From contig NZ_CP070969.1 of the NCBI RefSeq assembly GCF_017086365.1, forward strand, positions 4,588,001 to 4,652,000: DNA of 64,000 nucleotides, in the 5' to 3' direction. The stretch is from Paenibacillus tianjinensis (lineage in GTDB: Bacteria; Bacillota; Bacilli; Paenibacillales; Paenibacillaceae). How positions within the stretch are numbered: position 1 is the first letter of the stretch; every line of letters begins with the position of its first letter. Shown here piece by piece: positions 34,033 through 45,394 of the stretch. The notes below the pieces were generated by a model that was not told the DNA's origin, did not search any database, and worked only from the letters and a program-made list of their open reading frames with translations. A program made the translations under genes and the position numbers.

Positions 34033-34674
34033 TTACACTCCGAACGATGCCGGATCTTTACGCCACGATTGCAGCAGCGCTACATCGCTCTCAGCGATCT
34101 TGCCTTGGCTCAGGGCTACATCAATCAAAGTGGTGTAGTTGGACAGGCTTTGCAGCGGTACACCGGCAGAAGCGAAGCCTTCAGTGGCACGGTCCAGCTC
34201 GTAGCTGAAGATTGCCAGGACTGCCAGCACTTCTCCGCCTGCTTCTTCTACTGCCTGCGCGGCTTTGATCGAGCTGCCGCCGGTGGAGATCAGGTCCTCG
34301 ATCACTATCACCTTCTGGCCGGGAGAGATGATGCCTTCGATCTGGTTCTGCTTGCCGTGACCTTTGGCCTTGTCACGGATGTAGGCCATCGGCAGGTTCA
34401 GCTTGTCGGCCACCCAGGCCGCATGCGGAATACCCGCAGTCGCTGTACCCGCGATCACCTGAGCTTCGGGATAGCTGGATTTAATCAGCTCTGCGAAGCC
34501 ATTTGCGATATAGTTACGCACTTCCGGGAAAGACAGGGTCAGACGGTTGTCGCAATAGATCGGTGATTTGATGCCGGAAGTCCAGGTGAACGGTTCCTGC
34601 GGGCGCAGTGCAACCGCTCCAATCTCCAATAGATAAGCAGCGACCTGTTCGCTTGTATTCGATAATGTACTCAT
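34033..34674 (-). CDS. pyrE: orotate phosphoribosyltransferase
   Basis: PyrE joins orotate to PRPP to give OMP, the fifth step of UMP synthesis. The 213-residue product has the PRPP-binding loop [21 protein letters not shown] (about 122-142) and the catalytic-loop region [16 protein letters not shown]. Its ATG overlaps the pyrF stop by 4 bases and it ends the operon before the terminator. Confidence 0.97.
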   Translation of the reverse strand: MSTLSNTSEQVAAYLLEIGAVALRPQEPFTWTSGIKSPIYCDNRLTLSFPEVRNYIANGFAELIKSSYPEAQVIAGTATAGIPHAAWVADKLNLPMAYIRDKAKGHGKQNQIEGIISPGQKVIVIEDLISTGGSSIKAAQAVEEAGGEVLAVLAIFSYELDRATEGFASAGVPLQSLSNYTTLIDVALSQGKIAESDVALLQSWRKDPASFGV

Positions 34675-35450
34675 GCTTGAGTCATCTCCTCAATGATTGA
34701 TAGTGCAGCTGCGCGCGGATCGGCTGCTGCGGTAATCGGGCGGCCCACTACAAGGAAGTGGCTGCCTTGCCGGATAGCTTGTCCCGGCGTCATAACCCGG
34801 GATTGATCGTCTAGAGAGGCGCCTGCCGGACGGATACCCGGAGTCACAGTAACGAACTCCGGACCGCAGGCGGCAGCGATTGCTGCAGACTCCTGCGGGG
34901 AAGCAACGACGCCGTGCAGGCCGGCTTCTGCCGCCAGCCGGGCGTAGCGCACCACGGTATCCTCTACGTTCCCGGCAATGCCAATTTCTCCATTCATGAC
35001 TTCCTGGCTGGTACTCGTAAGCTGTGTCACCGCGATAATCAGCGGAATATGCAGTGAAGGATGCAGGCTGACTGCCTTCGCTGCCCCCTCAAGAGCTGCT
35101 GTCATCATCGCCTTGCCGCCGGAAGCATGGACATTGAACATATCCACGCCGAGCCTTGTGATGCTCTCCGCTCCACCCCGGACGGTGTTCGGGATATCAT
35201 GCATTTTGACATCAAGGAACACGGAATACCCGTGGTCCTTCAGCTCCCGGATAAAGTCCGGTCCAGCTGCATAGAACAGCTGCATGCCAACTTTCAGGTA
35301 GCACGGGATGCCTTCCAGCTTATCGATCAGTACCCTGGCCTCGGCTGCATCAGGATAGTCAAGGGGAATCATCAGCCTTCCGGCCATTTCATCCCGTTTG
35401 GTGATATGACCGATACTCTCATGTTGGGCCTGTTCTGGGGTCTGCTCCAT
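34671..35450 (-). CDS. pyrF: orotidine 5'-phosphate decarboxylase
   Basis: PyrF decarboxylates OMP to UMP. The 259-residue product has the catalytic motif [10 protein letters not shown] (DxKxxD, about 78-87) and the phosphate site VTPGIRPAG (about 204-212). The first ATG has GAGGAG 13 bases upstream. An inner ATG 63 bases later, giving [12 protein letters not shown], matches the usual family length better and may be the true start. A 149-base gap separates it from carB. Confidence 0.95.
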   Translation of the reverse strand: MEQTPEQAQHESIGHITKRDEMAGRLMIPLDYPDAAEARVLIDKLEGIPCYLKVGMQLFYAAGPDFIRELKDHGYSVFLDVKMHDIPNTVRGGAESITRLGVDMFNVHASGGKAMMTAALEGAAKAVSLHPSLHIPLIIAVTQLTSTSQEVMNGEIGIAGNVEDTVVRYARLAAEAGLHGVVASPQESAAIAAACGPEFVTVTPGIRPAGASLDDQSRVMTPGQAIRQGSHFLVVGRPITAAADPRAAALSIIEEMTQA

Positions 35451-35599
35451 ACGTTGTTATCCATCTCCTCTATTTATCATTTACGGCTCCCGCCGTCATT
35501 AACGCTTTCTTGTCCAACTCCCGGGCACAGTTGAACGGTCTGCGATAACGCAAACCGTCCTCTGTAGAACCGCCAGCAGGCAGCCCTCTAAGTTTTATA

Positions 35600-38500
35600 T
35601 TATTGTCCAACAAAGGCAGGCATCGACTGTGACGAGAAGTTGATCGTCTGCAGCATTCTCAGCAGCGCCGTTACTGTATCAAGCGATGTCATACATACGA
35701 CCCCGTTCTCTACCGCTTCACGGCGGATACGGAAGCCGTCACGCTCCGGTGTCTTGCCTTTGGTCAGCGTATTGAAGACGAAGTTCGCTTGACCGCTGCG
35801 GATCAGGTCGAGGATCGTAGGCTCGCCTTCATCCAGCTTGTTGACGTTCATCACGTTCAGGCCGGACTGCTCCAGCGCCTGCGCTGTGCCGCCGGTAGCA
35901 ATGATTTTGTAGCCCATAGCATGGAAGCCCTTCATCAGCTCAACCGCTTCAGCTTTATCTTTATCCGCTACCGTAACGATGATCGCGCCGGTTGCCGGAA
36001 TTTTCATACCTGCACCAATCAGACCTTTGTACAGCGCCTTGGCATACAGCTTGTCGCGGCCCATAACCTCACCGGTGGATTTCATCTCAGGTCCCAGGGT
36101 CGGCTCTACTCTGCGCAGCTTGGCAAAAGAGAACACCGGCACTTTAACCGATACGTAGTCGCTCTCCGGCCAGAGGCCTTCTGTATAACCCTCTTCCTTC
36201 AGCTTACCGCCGAGGATGATTTTGGTTGCCAGATTCGCCATTGGAATGCCAGTTACCTTGCTCAGGAACGGAACCGTACGCGAGGAGCGCGGATTTACTT
36301 CGATGACATACACTTCGTTCTGGTAGATAACAAACTGGATGTTCACCAGACCGATCGTTTTCAGCTCTTTGGCGATTTTGATCGTGATATCGGTGATCTT
36401 CTGCTTCAGGCCTTCATCCAGGTACTGCGGAGGATATACGGCGATGGAGTCACCGGAGTGGACGCCTGCGCGCTCCACATGCTCCATGATGCCCGGGATG
36501 ACTACGGTTTCGCCGTCGCAGATTGCGTCAACCTCAACCTCTTTGCCGAGCATGTAACGGTCGATCAGGACCGGATGCTCCGGATTGATCTTAACCGCTT
36601 CAACCATGTAGTTCATCAGCTCAGTATCGTTATATACGATTTCCATCGCACGTCCGCCCAGCACGTAGGAAGGACGCACCAGCACCGGATAGCCGAGGGA
36701 CTGTGCTGTTTCTACAGCCTGGCTTGCATCGGTTACTGTTTTGCCTTTCGGCTGTGCGATATCCAGACGGGCCAGCAGTGCTTCGAACCGCTTGCGGTCC
36801 TCGGCTTCGTCGATGCTCGACAGGCTGGTTCCAAGGATGTTTACACCGGCTGCCGCAAGCGGCGCAGCAAGGTTGATAGCCGTCTGACCGCCGAACTGCA
36901 CGATAACTCCGATCGGATTTTCCTGGGCAATGACGTTCATTACATCTTCAAAGAACAGCGGCTCAAAATACAACCGGTCCGAAGTATTGAAATCCGTAGA
37001 CACCGTCTCCGGGTTGTTGTTGATAATAACGGCCTCATAGCCGGCATTCTGGATCGCCCACACTGCGTGTACAGTGGAGTAGTCGAACTCGATACCCTGG
37101 CCGATACGGATCGGGCCGGAGCCGAGCACTACAACCTTTTGCTTATCGGAATGAGTAACTTCGTTTTCGGTTTCATATGTCGAGTAGTAGTAAGGCGTCG
37201 AAGCTTCGAACTCAGCGGCGCAGGTATCTACCATCTTGAAGACAGGTGTCAGGCCTTGGGCCAGGCGCAGGGCACGGACATCCGCTTCCTTCGTCTGTGC
37301 GCCGCCAGGACGGCCTTCCGCGCGGATCTCGGCGATAGCACGGTCAGTGAAGCCTTTGCGTTTCGCCTGATACAGCGTTTCAGCGCTCAGCGTTTCTTCG
37401 CTGCGCAGCACATCCTCGAATTGCACCAGCCCTTCGATCTTGGACAGGAACCACCAGTCAACCTTGGTGATGTCCTGGATCTCCTGCAGCTGATAACCGC
37501 GGCGGTAAGCTTCGGCAATCAGGAACAGGCGCTCATCATCCGCTTTGGCCAGACGGGTACGCAGAACGCTGTCTTCCAGCAGCTCAGCACCCGGCAGACG
37601 GAAGCGGTGAACTCCGATTTCCAGGGAACGGACGGCCTTGTGGATCGACTCTTCAAAGGTACGGCCGATGGCCATTACTTCGCCGGTCGCTTTCATCTGT
37701 GTACCCAGCTTGCGGTTCGCCGAGGTGAACTTGTCGAACGGCCAGCGCGGGATTTTGCTTACAATATAGTCCAGTGTCGGCTCGAAGCAGGCATAAGTCT
37801 GGCCAGTAACCGGATTGACGATTTCGTCGAGCGTATAGCCGAGGGCGATTTTGGCCGCCATCTTGGCGATTGGATAACCGGTTGCTTTGGATGCAAGCGC
37901 CGAAGAGCGGCTGACACGCGGGTTAACCTCGATTACATAATATTGATAGCTTTGCGGATCAAGCGCGAACTGCACGTTGCAGCCGCCTTCGATATTCAGC
38001 GCACGGATGATCTTCAGTGAAGCACTGCGCAGCATCTGGTATTCACGGTCGGAGAGCGTCTGGCTCGGTGCCACAACGATACTGTCTCCTGTATGCACAC
38101 CAACTGGATCAAAGTTCTCCATGTTGCAGACCACGATACAGTTGTCATTCGCATCACGCATAACTTCATATTCTACTTCCTTCATGCCGGCGATACTCTT
38201 CTCCACCAGACATTGGCCGATCGGGCTGTAACGGATCCCCGCTTTGACCGTCTCGCGCAGTTCTTCCGCGTTGTCGCAAATTCCGCCGCCTGTCCCGCCC
38301 AGGGTATAAGCCGGACGTACGATCAGCGGGAAGCCGATTTCTTCTGCAAAGCTCATCGCTTCTTCAACCGTTGTAATAATAATACTTTCCGGAACCGGCT
38401 GGTCCAGCTCACGCATCAGTTCGCGGAACAAATCACGGTCTTCCGCTTTCTCAATCGAATGCAGCTGAGTACCGAGCAGCTTCACGTTCTCCGCTTCCAG

Positions 38501-38821
38501 TACGCCGGCACGCGCCAGCTCAACAGCCATATTCAGGCCGGTCTGGCCACCCAGAGTCGGCAGCAATCCGTCGGGACGCTCCTGGCGGATGATGCCTGTT
38601 ACGAAATCAAGGGTGATTGGCTCAATGTATACTTTATCAGCCATGTTAGTATCAGTCATGATGGTGGCCGGGTTGCTGTTGATCAGCACCACCTCAACGC
38701 CTTCTTCTTTCAGCGCCTGGCAGGCCTGTGTTCCCGCATAGTCAAACTCAGCGGCTTGCCCGATCACAATCGGGCCGGAGCCGATGACGAGGATTTTTTT
38801 AAGCTTATCGTTCTTTGGCAT
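35600..38821 (-). CDS. carB: carbamoyl-phosphate synthase large subunit
   Basis: The 1073-residue subunit makes carbamoyl phosphate from bicarbonate, ammonia delivered by CarA and two ATP. It shows the duplicated ATP-grasp architecture: each half opens with the same motif ([16 protein letters not shown] at about 13 and [16 protein letters not shown] at about 560) and each has its own ATP-grasp loop. A C-terminal MGS-like allosteric domain (about 940-1073) follows. It starts 1 base before the end of carA and should be translated at equal rate with it. Confidence 0.98.
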   Translation of the reverse strand: MPKNDKLKKILVIGSGPIVIGQAAEFDYAGTQACQALKEEGVEVVLINSNPATIMTDTNMADKVYIEPITLDFVTGIIRQERPDGLLPTLGGQTGLNMAVELARAGVLEAENVKLLGTQLHSIEKAEDRDLFRELMRELDQPVPESIIITTVEEAMSFAEEIGFPLIVRPAYTLGGTGGGICDNAEELRETVKAGIRYSPIGQCLVEKSIAGMKEVEYEVMRDANDNCIVVCNMENFDPVGVHTGDSIVVAPSQTLSDREYQMLRSASLKIIRALNIEGGCNVQFALDPQSYQYYVIEVNPRVSRSSALASKATGYPIAKMAAKIALGYTLDEIVNPVTGQTYACFEPTLDYIVSKIPRWPFDKFTSANRKLGTQMKATGEVMAIGRTFEESIHKAVRSLEIGVHRFRLPGAELLEDSVLRTRLAKADDERLFLIAEAYRRGYQLQEIQDITKVDWWFLSKIEGLVQFEDVLRSEETLSAETLYQAKRKGFTDRAIAEIRAEGRPGGAQTKEADVRALRLAQGLTPVFKMVDTCAAEFEASTPYYYSTYETENEVTHSDKQKVVVLGSGPIRIGQGIEFDYSTVHAVWAIQNAGYEAVIINNNPETVSTDFNTSDRLYFEPLFFEDVMNVIAQENPIGVIVQFGGQTAINLAAPLAAAGVNILGTSLSSIDEAEDRKRFEALLARLDIAQPKGKTVTDASQAVETAQSLGYPVLVRPSYVLGGRAMEIVYNDTELMNYMVEAVKINPEHPVLIDRYMLGKEVEVDAICDGETVVIPGIMEHVERAGVHSGDSIAVYPPQYLDEGLKQKITDITIKIAKELKTIGLVNIQFVIYQNEVYVIEVNPRSSRTVPFLSKVTGIPMANLATKIILGGKLKEEGYTEGLWPESDYVSVKVPVFSFAKLRRVEPTLGPEMKSTGEVMGRDKLYAKALYKGLIGAGMKIPATGAIIVTVADKDKAEAVELMKGFHAMGYKIIATGGTAQALEQSGLNVMNVNKLDEGEPTILDLIRSGQANFVFNTLTKGKTPERDGFRIRREAVENGVVCMTSLDTVTALLRMLQTINFSSQSMPAFVGQ

Positions 38822-38822
38822 G

Positions 38823-40001
38823 TTATAGAGCTCCTTTCACGGCTTCAAGCTTAGTAGTAGGTTTCGGTGCCGTGATTCTGGCATTTGCCGCAAGCTGGGC
38901 CTGACGTGAGCCGGCAGGTGTCTTTGCTTTGTGGTCAGCAATCATTTGCAGGAAACGGTCGAACAAATAGCTGCTGTCATGGGGTCCCGGCGCTGCTTCC
39001 GGATGGTATTGCACCGAAAAGGCAGGGTAGCGGGTATGCTTCAGACCCTCAATGGTCTTATCATTATTATTGATGTGCGTCACTTCAAGCTCGGTGCTCT
39101 GCACAGATTCTTCATTAACCGTGTAGCCGTGGTTCTGCGAGGTGATGAAGCAGCGTCCGCTTTCAAGCTCCTTAACCGGGTGGTTACCGCCGCGGTGGCC
39201 GAATTTCAGCTTCTCGGTGTCTGCGCCGCAAGCCAGTGCGAACAATTGGTGGCCCAGGCAGATGCCGAAGATCGGGTATTCGCCAAGCAGCTCGGAAATG
39301 GTGTTCACGGCATAAGGCACATCCTTCGGGTCCCCAGGGCCGTTCGACAGCTGGATTCCGTCAGGATTCAGACGGCGGATTTCGTCCGCAGTTACATCAT
39401 GCGGCACCACAACCACATCACAGCCGCGGCTGTTCAGCTCGCGCAGGATACCGGTTTTCGCACCGTAGTCAACCAACACGATCCGTTCCTTGGTTCCCGG
39501 GCTGCTGTAGGTCTTAGTTGTAGAAGTACGGGCAACCTGGTTGCGCAGCTCTTCAATCGTTGTATCTCCCATCATTTCCATCAGTTCTTCCACACGTTTG
39601 TTCGATGTGGTCAGGATGGCTTTCATGGTGCCGTAGTGGCGGATAATGCGGGTCAGCATCCGGGTGTCGATCTCGCTGATGCCGGGAATGCCATATTCCT
39701 TCAGCAGGTCGTCTACACTGTATTCAGCACGCCAGTTGCTTGGCACTTCCTCATGGCGGCGCACAACAAAGCCGTGTACAAACGGACGCACAGATTCGAA
39801 ATCATCGCGGGTAATGCCGTAGTTTCCGATCAGCGGATAGGTCATGGTAACGATCTGTCCACAATACGAAGGATCCGACAGCACCTCCTGATATCCTGTA
39901 ATCCCTGTGTTAAATACAACCTCGCCTGTCATTTCACCTTCAGCGCCAAATGCGGTGCCTGTAAAAAGCGTTCCGTCCTGTAGCAGCAATCTCGCCTGCA
40001 T
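38823..40001 (-). CDS. carA: carbamoyl-phosphate synthase small subunit
   Basis: The 392-residue glutaminase subunit delivers ammonia to CarB. The N-terminal domain begins [15 protein letters not shown]. The C-terminal class I glutamine amidotransferase domain has the nucleophile in [15 protein letters not shown] (Cys about 248) and the His/Glu pair in [28 protein letters not shown] precedes the ATG at 40001, so an upstream in-frame ATG is not used. A long antisense frame here is a shadow. Confidence 0.97.
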   Translation of the reverse strand: MQARLLLQDGTLFTGTAFGAEGEMTGEVVFNTGITGYQEVLSDPSYCGQIVTMTYPLIGNYGITRDDFESVRPFVHGFVVRRHEEVPSNWRAEYSVDDLLKEYGIPGISEIDTRMLTRIIRHYGTMKAILTTSNKRVEELMEMMGDTTIEELRNQVARTSTTKTYSSPGTKERIVLVDYGAKTGILRELNSRGCDVVVVPHDVTADEIRRLNPDGIQLSNGPGDPKDVPYAVNTISELLGEYPIFGICLGHQLFALACGADTEKLKFGHRGGNHPVKELESGRCFITSQNHGYTVNEESVQSTELEVTHINNNDKTIEGLKHTRYPAFSVQYHPEAAPGPHDSSYLFDRFLQMIADHKAKTPAGSRQAQLAANARITAPKPTTKLEAVKGAL

Positions 40002-40132
40002 TCCCTTCCACTCCTTCTTGTTTCTGTAGTCTGATTCTATGCCTTGCATCACCAGCGGAGTGTACGCGCCAAAATGCCGCCGTAGGTCACCTGCTCCATA
40101 CAGCCGGCATTTTCGTCCCACCAGTTCGTTAA

Positions 40133-41413
40133 TTACGCTTTAGTCCATACCTCTTTACCTTCAACCCAGGTCTTAACCGGCCAGCCCTTCAGCTTCCAGC
40201 CGGTGAAAGGAGTATTGCGTCCTTTGCTGGCAAAAGCAGCCGGGTCCACCACTTGCTCTTCGTTCAGATCAATCAGTGTTAAATCGGCAGGTGCTCCTAC
40301 CGCAAGGCTGCCTGTATTCAACCGGAATACGCGGGCCGGATCAGCGGTCATCCGCTGTACCAGCAAGGACAGGTCCCATTTGCCTGTCGCGACAAAAGCG
40401 GTATACAGCAGCGGGAAGGCGGTCTCGAAGCCGACGATGCCAAACGGTGCAAGCTGCATACCCTTAGCCTTCTCTTCTTCACTGTGCGGCGCATGGTCGG
40501 TTACGATAATGTCGATTGTGCCGTCCAGCAGCCCCTCGATGCAGGCTTCTACATCGCGGCGGGAGCGCAGCGGCGGGTTCATTTTCCAGTTGGCGTCCAT
40601 TCCCGGGATATCCTCTTCGGAGAGCAGCAGATGGTGCGGACACACCTCAGCGGTTACTTTAATGCCGATTTGCTTAGCCTGGCGGATCAGCCGTACCGAC
40701 TGCTCTGTGCTGACGTGACAGACATGGTAGTGTACACCTGTCGCTTCAGCGAGCAGAATGTCGCGTCCGACATGAATAGCTTCCGACTCATTGGGAATTC
40801 CCTTCAGTCCGTGCTTTGTTGCGAAGGTGCCTTCGTTCACCGCACATCCTTCCACCAGTGAATCATCCTCACAGTGGGCGATGACCGGCATATCCAGGCT
40901 TGCAGCCAGCTTCATGGCATCCTTCATCATCTGGGCGGTCTGTACACCTACACCGTCATCGGTAAAGCCAATCGCTCCGGCTTCCTTCAAGGCGGCAAAG
41001 TCTGTCAGCTCGCGGCCAAGCTCATTTTTGGTGATCGCCGCATAAGGCAGCACTTTAACGAGTCCGGCTTCGCGCGCTTTCTCTTTGACAAGCTCCACGA
41101 TCTCCGGAGTGTCTGTCACCGGGCGGGTGTTCGGCATGCAGGCGATGGTGGTAAATCCGCCCTTGGCCGCCGATAACGCACCGGTTGCAATCGTTTCTTT
41201 ATGCTCAAAGCCAGGCTCGCGCAGATGCACGTGCATATCGATCAGGCCCGGTACCAGCAGCTTGCCTTCAGCTTCTACAATCTCTGCAGATGCATCAGAA
41301 GCCGGCAGATCACTTTCGATCGCTGTAATCATTCCGTCCTGAACTACGATATGCTTGATTTCCAGTTCGCCTTCTTTGTTCAATACGCTGGCGTTTCTAA
41401 TGATCACTGTCAT
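40133..41413 (-). CDS. pyrC: dihydroorotase
   Basis: PyrC closes carbamoyl aspartate to dihydroorotate. The 426-residue amidohydrolase has the zinc motif DMHVHLREPG (HxH, about 58-67), HCEDDSL, HVSTEQSV and the catalytic Asp in TDHAPHSEEEKA (about 305). AAAAGGAGAATC sets the ATG at 41413. It lies 131 bases upstream of carA. Confidence 0.97.
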   Translation of the reverse strand: MTVIIRNASVLNKEGELEIKHIVVQDGMITAIESDLPASDASAEIVEAEGKLLVPGLIDMHVHLREPGFEHKETIATGALSAAKGGFTTIACMPNTRPVTDTPEIVELVKEKAREAGLVKVLPYAAITKNELGRELTDFAALKEAGAIGFTDDGVGVQTAQMMKDAMKLAASLDMPVIAHCEDDSLVEGCAVNEGTFATKHGLKGIPNESEAIHVGRDILLAEATGVHYHVCHVSTEQSVRLIRQAKQIGIKVTAEVCPHHLLLSEEDIPGMDANWKMNPPLRSRRDVEACIEGLLDGTIDIIVTDHAPHSEEEKAKGMQLAPFGIVGFETAFPLLYTAFVATGKWDLSLLVQRMTADPARVFRLNTGSLAVGAPADLTLIDLNEEQVVDPAAFASKGRNTPFTGWKLKGWPVKTWVEGKEVWTKA

Positions 41414-41530
41414 GATTCTCCTTTTGCCCGCAAGCCGAAGCTGCAAGCTCTCTCGTTATTATATAATAAAAATTCATCTTTGTGTATATTTATTAATACA
41501 TTTATGTCAGGTTTTTTGAGTTCCCTCCGG

Positions 41531-42439
41531 TTACAGAAGCGCCCGTTCCATCACGGCCATTCTGACCGGAACCCCGTTTGCCATCTGCGGGAAGATCCGC
41601 GACTGGCTGCTCTCCACTACTGCATCATCAATTTCCACATTGCGGTTAACCGGCGCCGGATGCATGATGATGGTATTCTTGTCCAGTTTTGCCGCCCGCT
41701 CTTCTGTAAGTCCGTACTGTTTACGGTACTCTTCGGCTGACTGCAGTATACCCGTGGCATGGCGTTCCAGCTGCACGCGCAGCATCATAACCACATCAGC
41801 CTTCAGCGCCTCTTCCATTGTTACATAAGGTGCGTACTGTGCCAGTTCCGGAGCTTTCATACTGTCCGGTGCGCAGAACTGCACCTTCGCCCCCATCTTT
41901 GTCAGTCCCCAGAGGTTCGAGCGCGCTACGCGGCTATGCATAATGTCTCCTATAATGGATACTTTCAGGCCCTTCAGCTCGCCAAAGTTTTTGGTCATAG
42001 TATACATGTCCAGCAGCGCCTGCGTCGGATGCTCGTTGTTCCCGTCCCCTGCATTAACCAGCGGTATGGATACCTTCTCCGACAGCTGCTGCAGGACACC
42101 TGCAGGCTTCAAACGCACAACTCCGGCATCGATCCCCATCGATTCCAGCGTACGGACTGTATCATAGATCGATTCACCTTTTTCTACACTGGAAGCCGCC
42201 GCCGTGAAGTTCAGCACCTGGACCCCCAGGCGTTTCTCGGCCATTTCAAAGGAAAAGCGGGTACGCGTGCTATTCTCAAAAAACATATTGGCTACAAAGT
42301 GCGACTTCAGCACCGGGTTCAGCTTCACGCTCTGATTGTCCCAGTAAGCTGTTCTGTTCAAAAGCTGTAAAATCTCTGTCCGGTCCAGCTCCTTAATCCC
42401 CAGCAGACTGCGTTCCTTCACCTTGATTGCTGTCATCAT
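41531..42439 (-). CDS. pyrB: aspartate carbamoyltransferase catalytic subunit
   Basis: PyrB transfers the carbamoyl group to aspartate. The 302-residue protein has the carbamoyl-phosphate motif FFENSTRTRFSFE (about 54-66), and NAGDGNNEHPTQALLD (about 132-147) for the substrate loop. No regulatory subunit gene (pyrI) is present, as in Bacillus. It starts 2 bases after the pyrR stop; GGGAGGAACGATAACA precedes the ATG. Confidence 0.97.
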   Translation of the reverse strand: MMTAIKVKERSLLGIKELDRTEILQLLNRTAYWDNQSVKLNPVLKSHFVANMFFENSTRTRFSFEMAEKRLGVQVLNFTAAASSVEKGESIYDTVRTLESMGIDAGVVRLKPAGVLQQLSEKVSIPLVNAGDGNNEHPTQALLDMYTMTKNFGELKGLKVSIIGDIMHSRVARSNLWGLTKMGAKVQFCAPDSMKAPELAQYAPYVTMEEALKADVVMMLRVQLERHATGILQSAEEYRKQYGLTEERAAKLDKNTIIMHPAPVNRNVEIDDAVVESSQSRIFPQMANGVPVRMAVMERALL

Positions 42440-42441
42440 TG

Positions 42442-43023
<582 letters not shown>

Positions 43024-43067
43024 CTAGCCATCCTCTCGCTTGTACGCCCGTTCAAGCTCCCGGAAAT

Positions 43068-43100
43068 CAAAAAACTCCTTGCCCGAAGCAGGCAAGGAGT
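43068..43100 (-). terminator. pyr operon attenuator hairpin
   Basis: ACTCCTTGCC (43091-43100 on the minus strand) pairs with GGCAAGGAGT (43074-43083) around TGCTTCG, followed by TTTTTT. It lies upstream of pyrR and downstream of the PyrR site, the arrangement expected for PyrR attenuation. Confidence 0.9.
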
Positions 43101-43207
43101 GAAATCCGCAGATTACTAAAGATGGCGTGTCCGCGCGCATAAAAAGGCCCTCCGTACTCATACGGATTCCTTCCTAAGTCGCGAACCTCGATTCACGTTA
43201 CCTTGCC

Positions 43208-43221
43208 AGCCTCACGGGACT
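43208..43221 (-). promoter_or_regulatory. PyrR-binding site in the pyr leader
   Basis: The minus strand reads AGTCCCGTGAGGCT, an exact match to the PyrR loop consensus ARUCCNGNGAGGYU. It lies about 22 bases after the expected transcription start. PyrR bound here would prevent the antiterminator and allow the hairpin at 43068-43100 to form. I see only one attenuator, against three in Bacillus subtilis. Confidence 0.9.
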
Positions 43222-43250
43222 GAATTAAAGGCGCATATTCATTTAACAGA

Positions 43251-43279
43251 ATTATGACAGATGTTGAGGCGGGTGTCAA
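43251..43279 (-). promoter_or_regulatory. sigma-A promoter of the pyr operon
   Basis: On the minus strand TTGACA (43274-43279) and CATAAT (43251-43256) are 17 bases apart. The start would be near 43243, about 22 bases before the PyrR site. Confidence 0.88.
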
Positions 43280-43503
43280 ACTGGGAAAAGTTTCTTTGGA
43301 ATGGCGGGGATGGTGGGAAGATGTTAGGTAGTTAGGTGATGGGCGCTGCTGCGGGGATTTTGGACTTTCGGCCGCTGTTGTCTCCAGATTTATTTGAATT
43401 GATCCGCATATCGGATTAAATCTGGAGACAAAGGCGGACGCTACCGCTCCTACAGTTCCAAAATCCCCTTCGCGCTTCCACCTAACCGAAACCTTTCCCA
43501 GTT
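43279..43503. repeat. 225-bp long palindromic repeat, copy 1
   Basis: The outer arms (AACTGGGAAAAGTTTC at 43279 and GAAACCTTTCCCAGTT at 43488) are inverted. Inside, GGGGATTTTGGA pairs with TCCAAAATCCCC, and TCTCCAGATTTA pairs with TAAATCTGGAGA around a central ATCCGCATATCGGAT. No gene lies here; apparent frames follow the symmetry. A diverged copy of the core is at 45395-45530. The outer arm touches the -35 box of the pyr promoter. This looks like a REP/MITE-type element. Confidence 0.75.
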
Positions 43504-43643
43504 CGAAGGAGAAGGGCAGCAGGGGCATAACGGCTGGGCTGGGCTCCCAGCGTTACCGGCACAAAAGCAAAATCAAAAAACAAAAGCAAAAAGCAAAATC
43601 AAAAGCAAACGATATCAGCGGCAAAAAGCACGCCTACTTTGAA

Positions 43644-44282
43644 TCAAGCCTGCCGCACAGGATGCCGCAGAATCGTCTTCAGCTTGGCACTTTCTGTTTT
43701 GCGGGGATCAGAGAGGTATATTTCATGATGCCGTCTGGCATCTGACAGATCGCACAGCAGATCATGCTCTGCGATGTAGCTGTTCATTTTGGCAACCGTT
43801 GCGGGCTCGTTATCAAAGCTGCCGATATGCATACACTGCACGCACAGTCCCTCTGTGAATGTTACAAGTCCAGCCTTGGAGACATCAACCTGCGGCTTTT
43901 TCCGTTTCACTGCTTCAACCGCGGCGGCAAATACCTGTTCATTCACGAAATCAGGCTGGCGGATCATAGCTGTCCAGCTGAAGGTATCCTTACTCGTGAG
44001 GTCCACTCCCCGAAGCCCCTCCTGCCACCACAGCCCCTCCAGCGGGGGCACTACATACTCAAAGTAGCCGTGCGGTGCTGGCCCGTTTTTGGGTGACATT
44101 TTAATCGTATAAGATAGGGCATATAGCGTCTCCACTGCCTTTTGATATTCGCCCTCCGGATCATTCGGGTTGCCACGCCCGTTTACCTGAATAAAGGTCA
44201 TCGCAGGAACATCAATGATACCGGGTTCAGTCTTTGGCTGATACAGCTCTTTATCGGTTTTCTTATAATCCATTTTGTCCAT
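43644..44282 (-). CDS. GyrI-like small-molecule-binding protein
   Basis: The 212-residue protein matches the GyrI/effector-binding group (YdeE-like): VPAMTFIQVNGRGNPNDPEG (about 25-44), HGYFEYVVPPLEGLWW and TFTEGLCVQCMHIGSFDNEP (about 143-162), with the twofold beta-alpha-beta pattern of the SHS2 fold. It has no DNA-binding domain, so it may bind toxic small molecules rather than regulate genes. Confidence 0.85.
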   Translation of the reverse strand: MDKMDYKKTDKELYQPKTEPGIIDVPAMTFIQVNGRGNPNDPEGEYQKAVETLYALSYTIKMSPKNGPAPHGYFEYVVPPLEGLWWQEGLRGVDLTSKDTFSWTAMIRQPDFVNEQVFAAAVEAVKRKKPQVDVSKAGLVTFTEGLCVQCMHIGSFDNEPATVAKMNSYIAEHDLLCDLSDARRHHEIYLSDPRKTESAKLKTILRHPVRQA

Positions 44283-44436
44283 ATTTACACTCCCTTGAAT
44301 GTATTCCTATTGCTAATTCTATCAGCCCTAAATAGACATCAGTATGTCATATTCCAAGGAGGGCGGGAAATTCAGTCTTCACTTCCTTTTTTACTCTTCC
44401 CATCCCGGTCTGGTATGATGAAATTGGAGGCGACTG

Positions 44437-45006
44437 ATGATGAACATGGAGCTGATAACAACTGCACATTGGGATGATAAGCTATGGCGATCGATCGAAC
44501 CGGTATACCGGGAGGCTTTTCCCAGCGGGGCGAAACCGGAAGGCATCCTGCGCAGTATGCTGGACCGGGGAATTGCATATATCCATGCAGGCCTTATAGA
44601 TGGACAAGCAGCCGCAATGGCAGTAACGGGAATGATTGATGGCGCGGAAGGGAAACGTCTAATTATAGATTATCTGGCGGTCAGCCGGGAGCTGCGCGGC
44701 CAGGGGGCTGGAACGGTGTTTCTGGATCTGATCATAGACTGGGCGAAAAAAACTAATAAGGTACAGGGCGTCATTATTGAGGCAGAATCGGGGAGTTCGG
44801 AGACTCATGTACAGCGTATTCACTTCTGGGAGAAAAACGGGTTCATCCTAACCCCTTATGTGCATCAGTATATCTGGGTGCCGGAGCCGTATCAGGCGAT
44901 GCTGAAGCCGCTGGAGCAGAGCGTGCAGGTTGAGGATCAGGGGGAGTCCCTGTTCCGGTATATTAATGCTTTCCATAAAAAAGCCTACCGGCCGCCCGCA
45001 AAATAA
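44437..45006 (+). CDS. GNAT family N-acetyltransferase
   Basis: The 189-residue product has the GNAT core strand and acetyl-CoA loop (IIDYLAVSRELRGQGAGTVFL, with RGQGAG at about 86-91) and a following IIEAESGSSET. GGAGGCGACTG precedes the ATG. A C-terminal extension of about 35 residues (EPYQAMLKPLEQSVQV...) is unusual for small GNATs. The acceptor is unknown. Confidence 0.85.
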   Translation: MMNMELITTAHWDDKLWRSIEPVYREAFPSGAKPEGILRSMLDRGIAYIHAGLIDGQAAAMAVTGMIDGAEGKRLIIDYLAVSRELRGQGAGTVFLDLIIDWAKKTNKVQGVIIEAESGSSETHVQRIHFWEKNGFILTPYVHQYIWVPEPYQAMLKPLEQSVQVEDQGESLFRYINAFHKKAYRPPAK

Positions 45007-45016
45007 AACGGTACAT

Positions 45017-45201
45017 TATTGGGATTTTCTCCATCTAAATTTCTCCAGGAGGAAGGCAGAAAGAAGCTAGTGGGATTTCCTCCCGCTAATACCTTACATG
45101 TGGGCACAAAGCAGCATTTATCAGGGAATTAGCGGGAATTTTTCCATCTAAAGCTTCATTCTCGGCGAAACTGAAGGGTTTAGTTGGAGTTTTTCCCGCT
45201 A
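45017..45201. repeat. row of four short palindromic repeats
   Basis: Copies lie at about 45017-45038, 45067-45090, 45128-45152 and 45179-45201, starting 50, 61 and 51 bases apart. The fullest reads TAGTGGGATTTCCTCCCGCTA; the others keep the TAGYGGGA and TCCCGCTA or TCCATCTAA arms with variable inner T stretches. The spacers are not related to one another. No cas gene is near, so it is not a CRISPR array. The stretch holds no gene. Confidence 0.65.
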
Positions 45202-45311
45202 TATTAATAGAAGTTGAAGTGGGGAATTGGAAGAAGAGCTACAGCGTCCGCCTGAAAGCTTTCCGCAGGGAAAGCTCGCTGTCTGCAGCAGATCTCCAAT
45301 ACATCCAGCCG

Positions 45312-45371
45312 AAAAAAAGGGGCTGTCCCAAAAGCCATGAAATGGCTGCTTGGGATAGCCCCTGTTTTTTT
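45312..45371 (+). terminator. strong hairpin with T run
   Basis: AAAAAAAGGGGCTGTCCCAA pairs with TTGGGATAGCCCCTGTTTTTTT around a region that is itself partly paired (AAGCCAT/ATGGCT). It could stop readthrough into the IS1182-type element; its first half is also the candidate left inverted repeat. Confidence 0.7.
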
Positions 45372-45394
45372 AAGTAGGATCAACGTGAGCACTT

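Noticed and set aside
35789..38020. 743-codon open frame on the plus strand opposite carB
   Set aside because: It is antisense to a full, well-conserved carB with strong motifs. Codon bias in the minus-strand gene leaves the opposite frame open. Similar shadows lie opposite carA and ileS.
43193..43528. 111-codon minus-strand frame upstream of pyrR
   Set aside because: It runs through the pyr promoter, the PyrR site and a long palindrome; there is no ribosome site.
45017..45201. CRISPR array
   Set aside because: Repeats are short, variable and palindromic, spacers are few and there are no cas genes in 64 kb.
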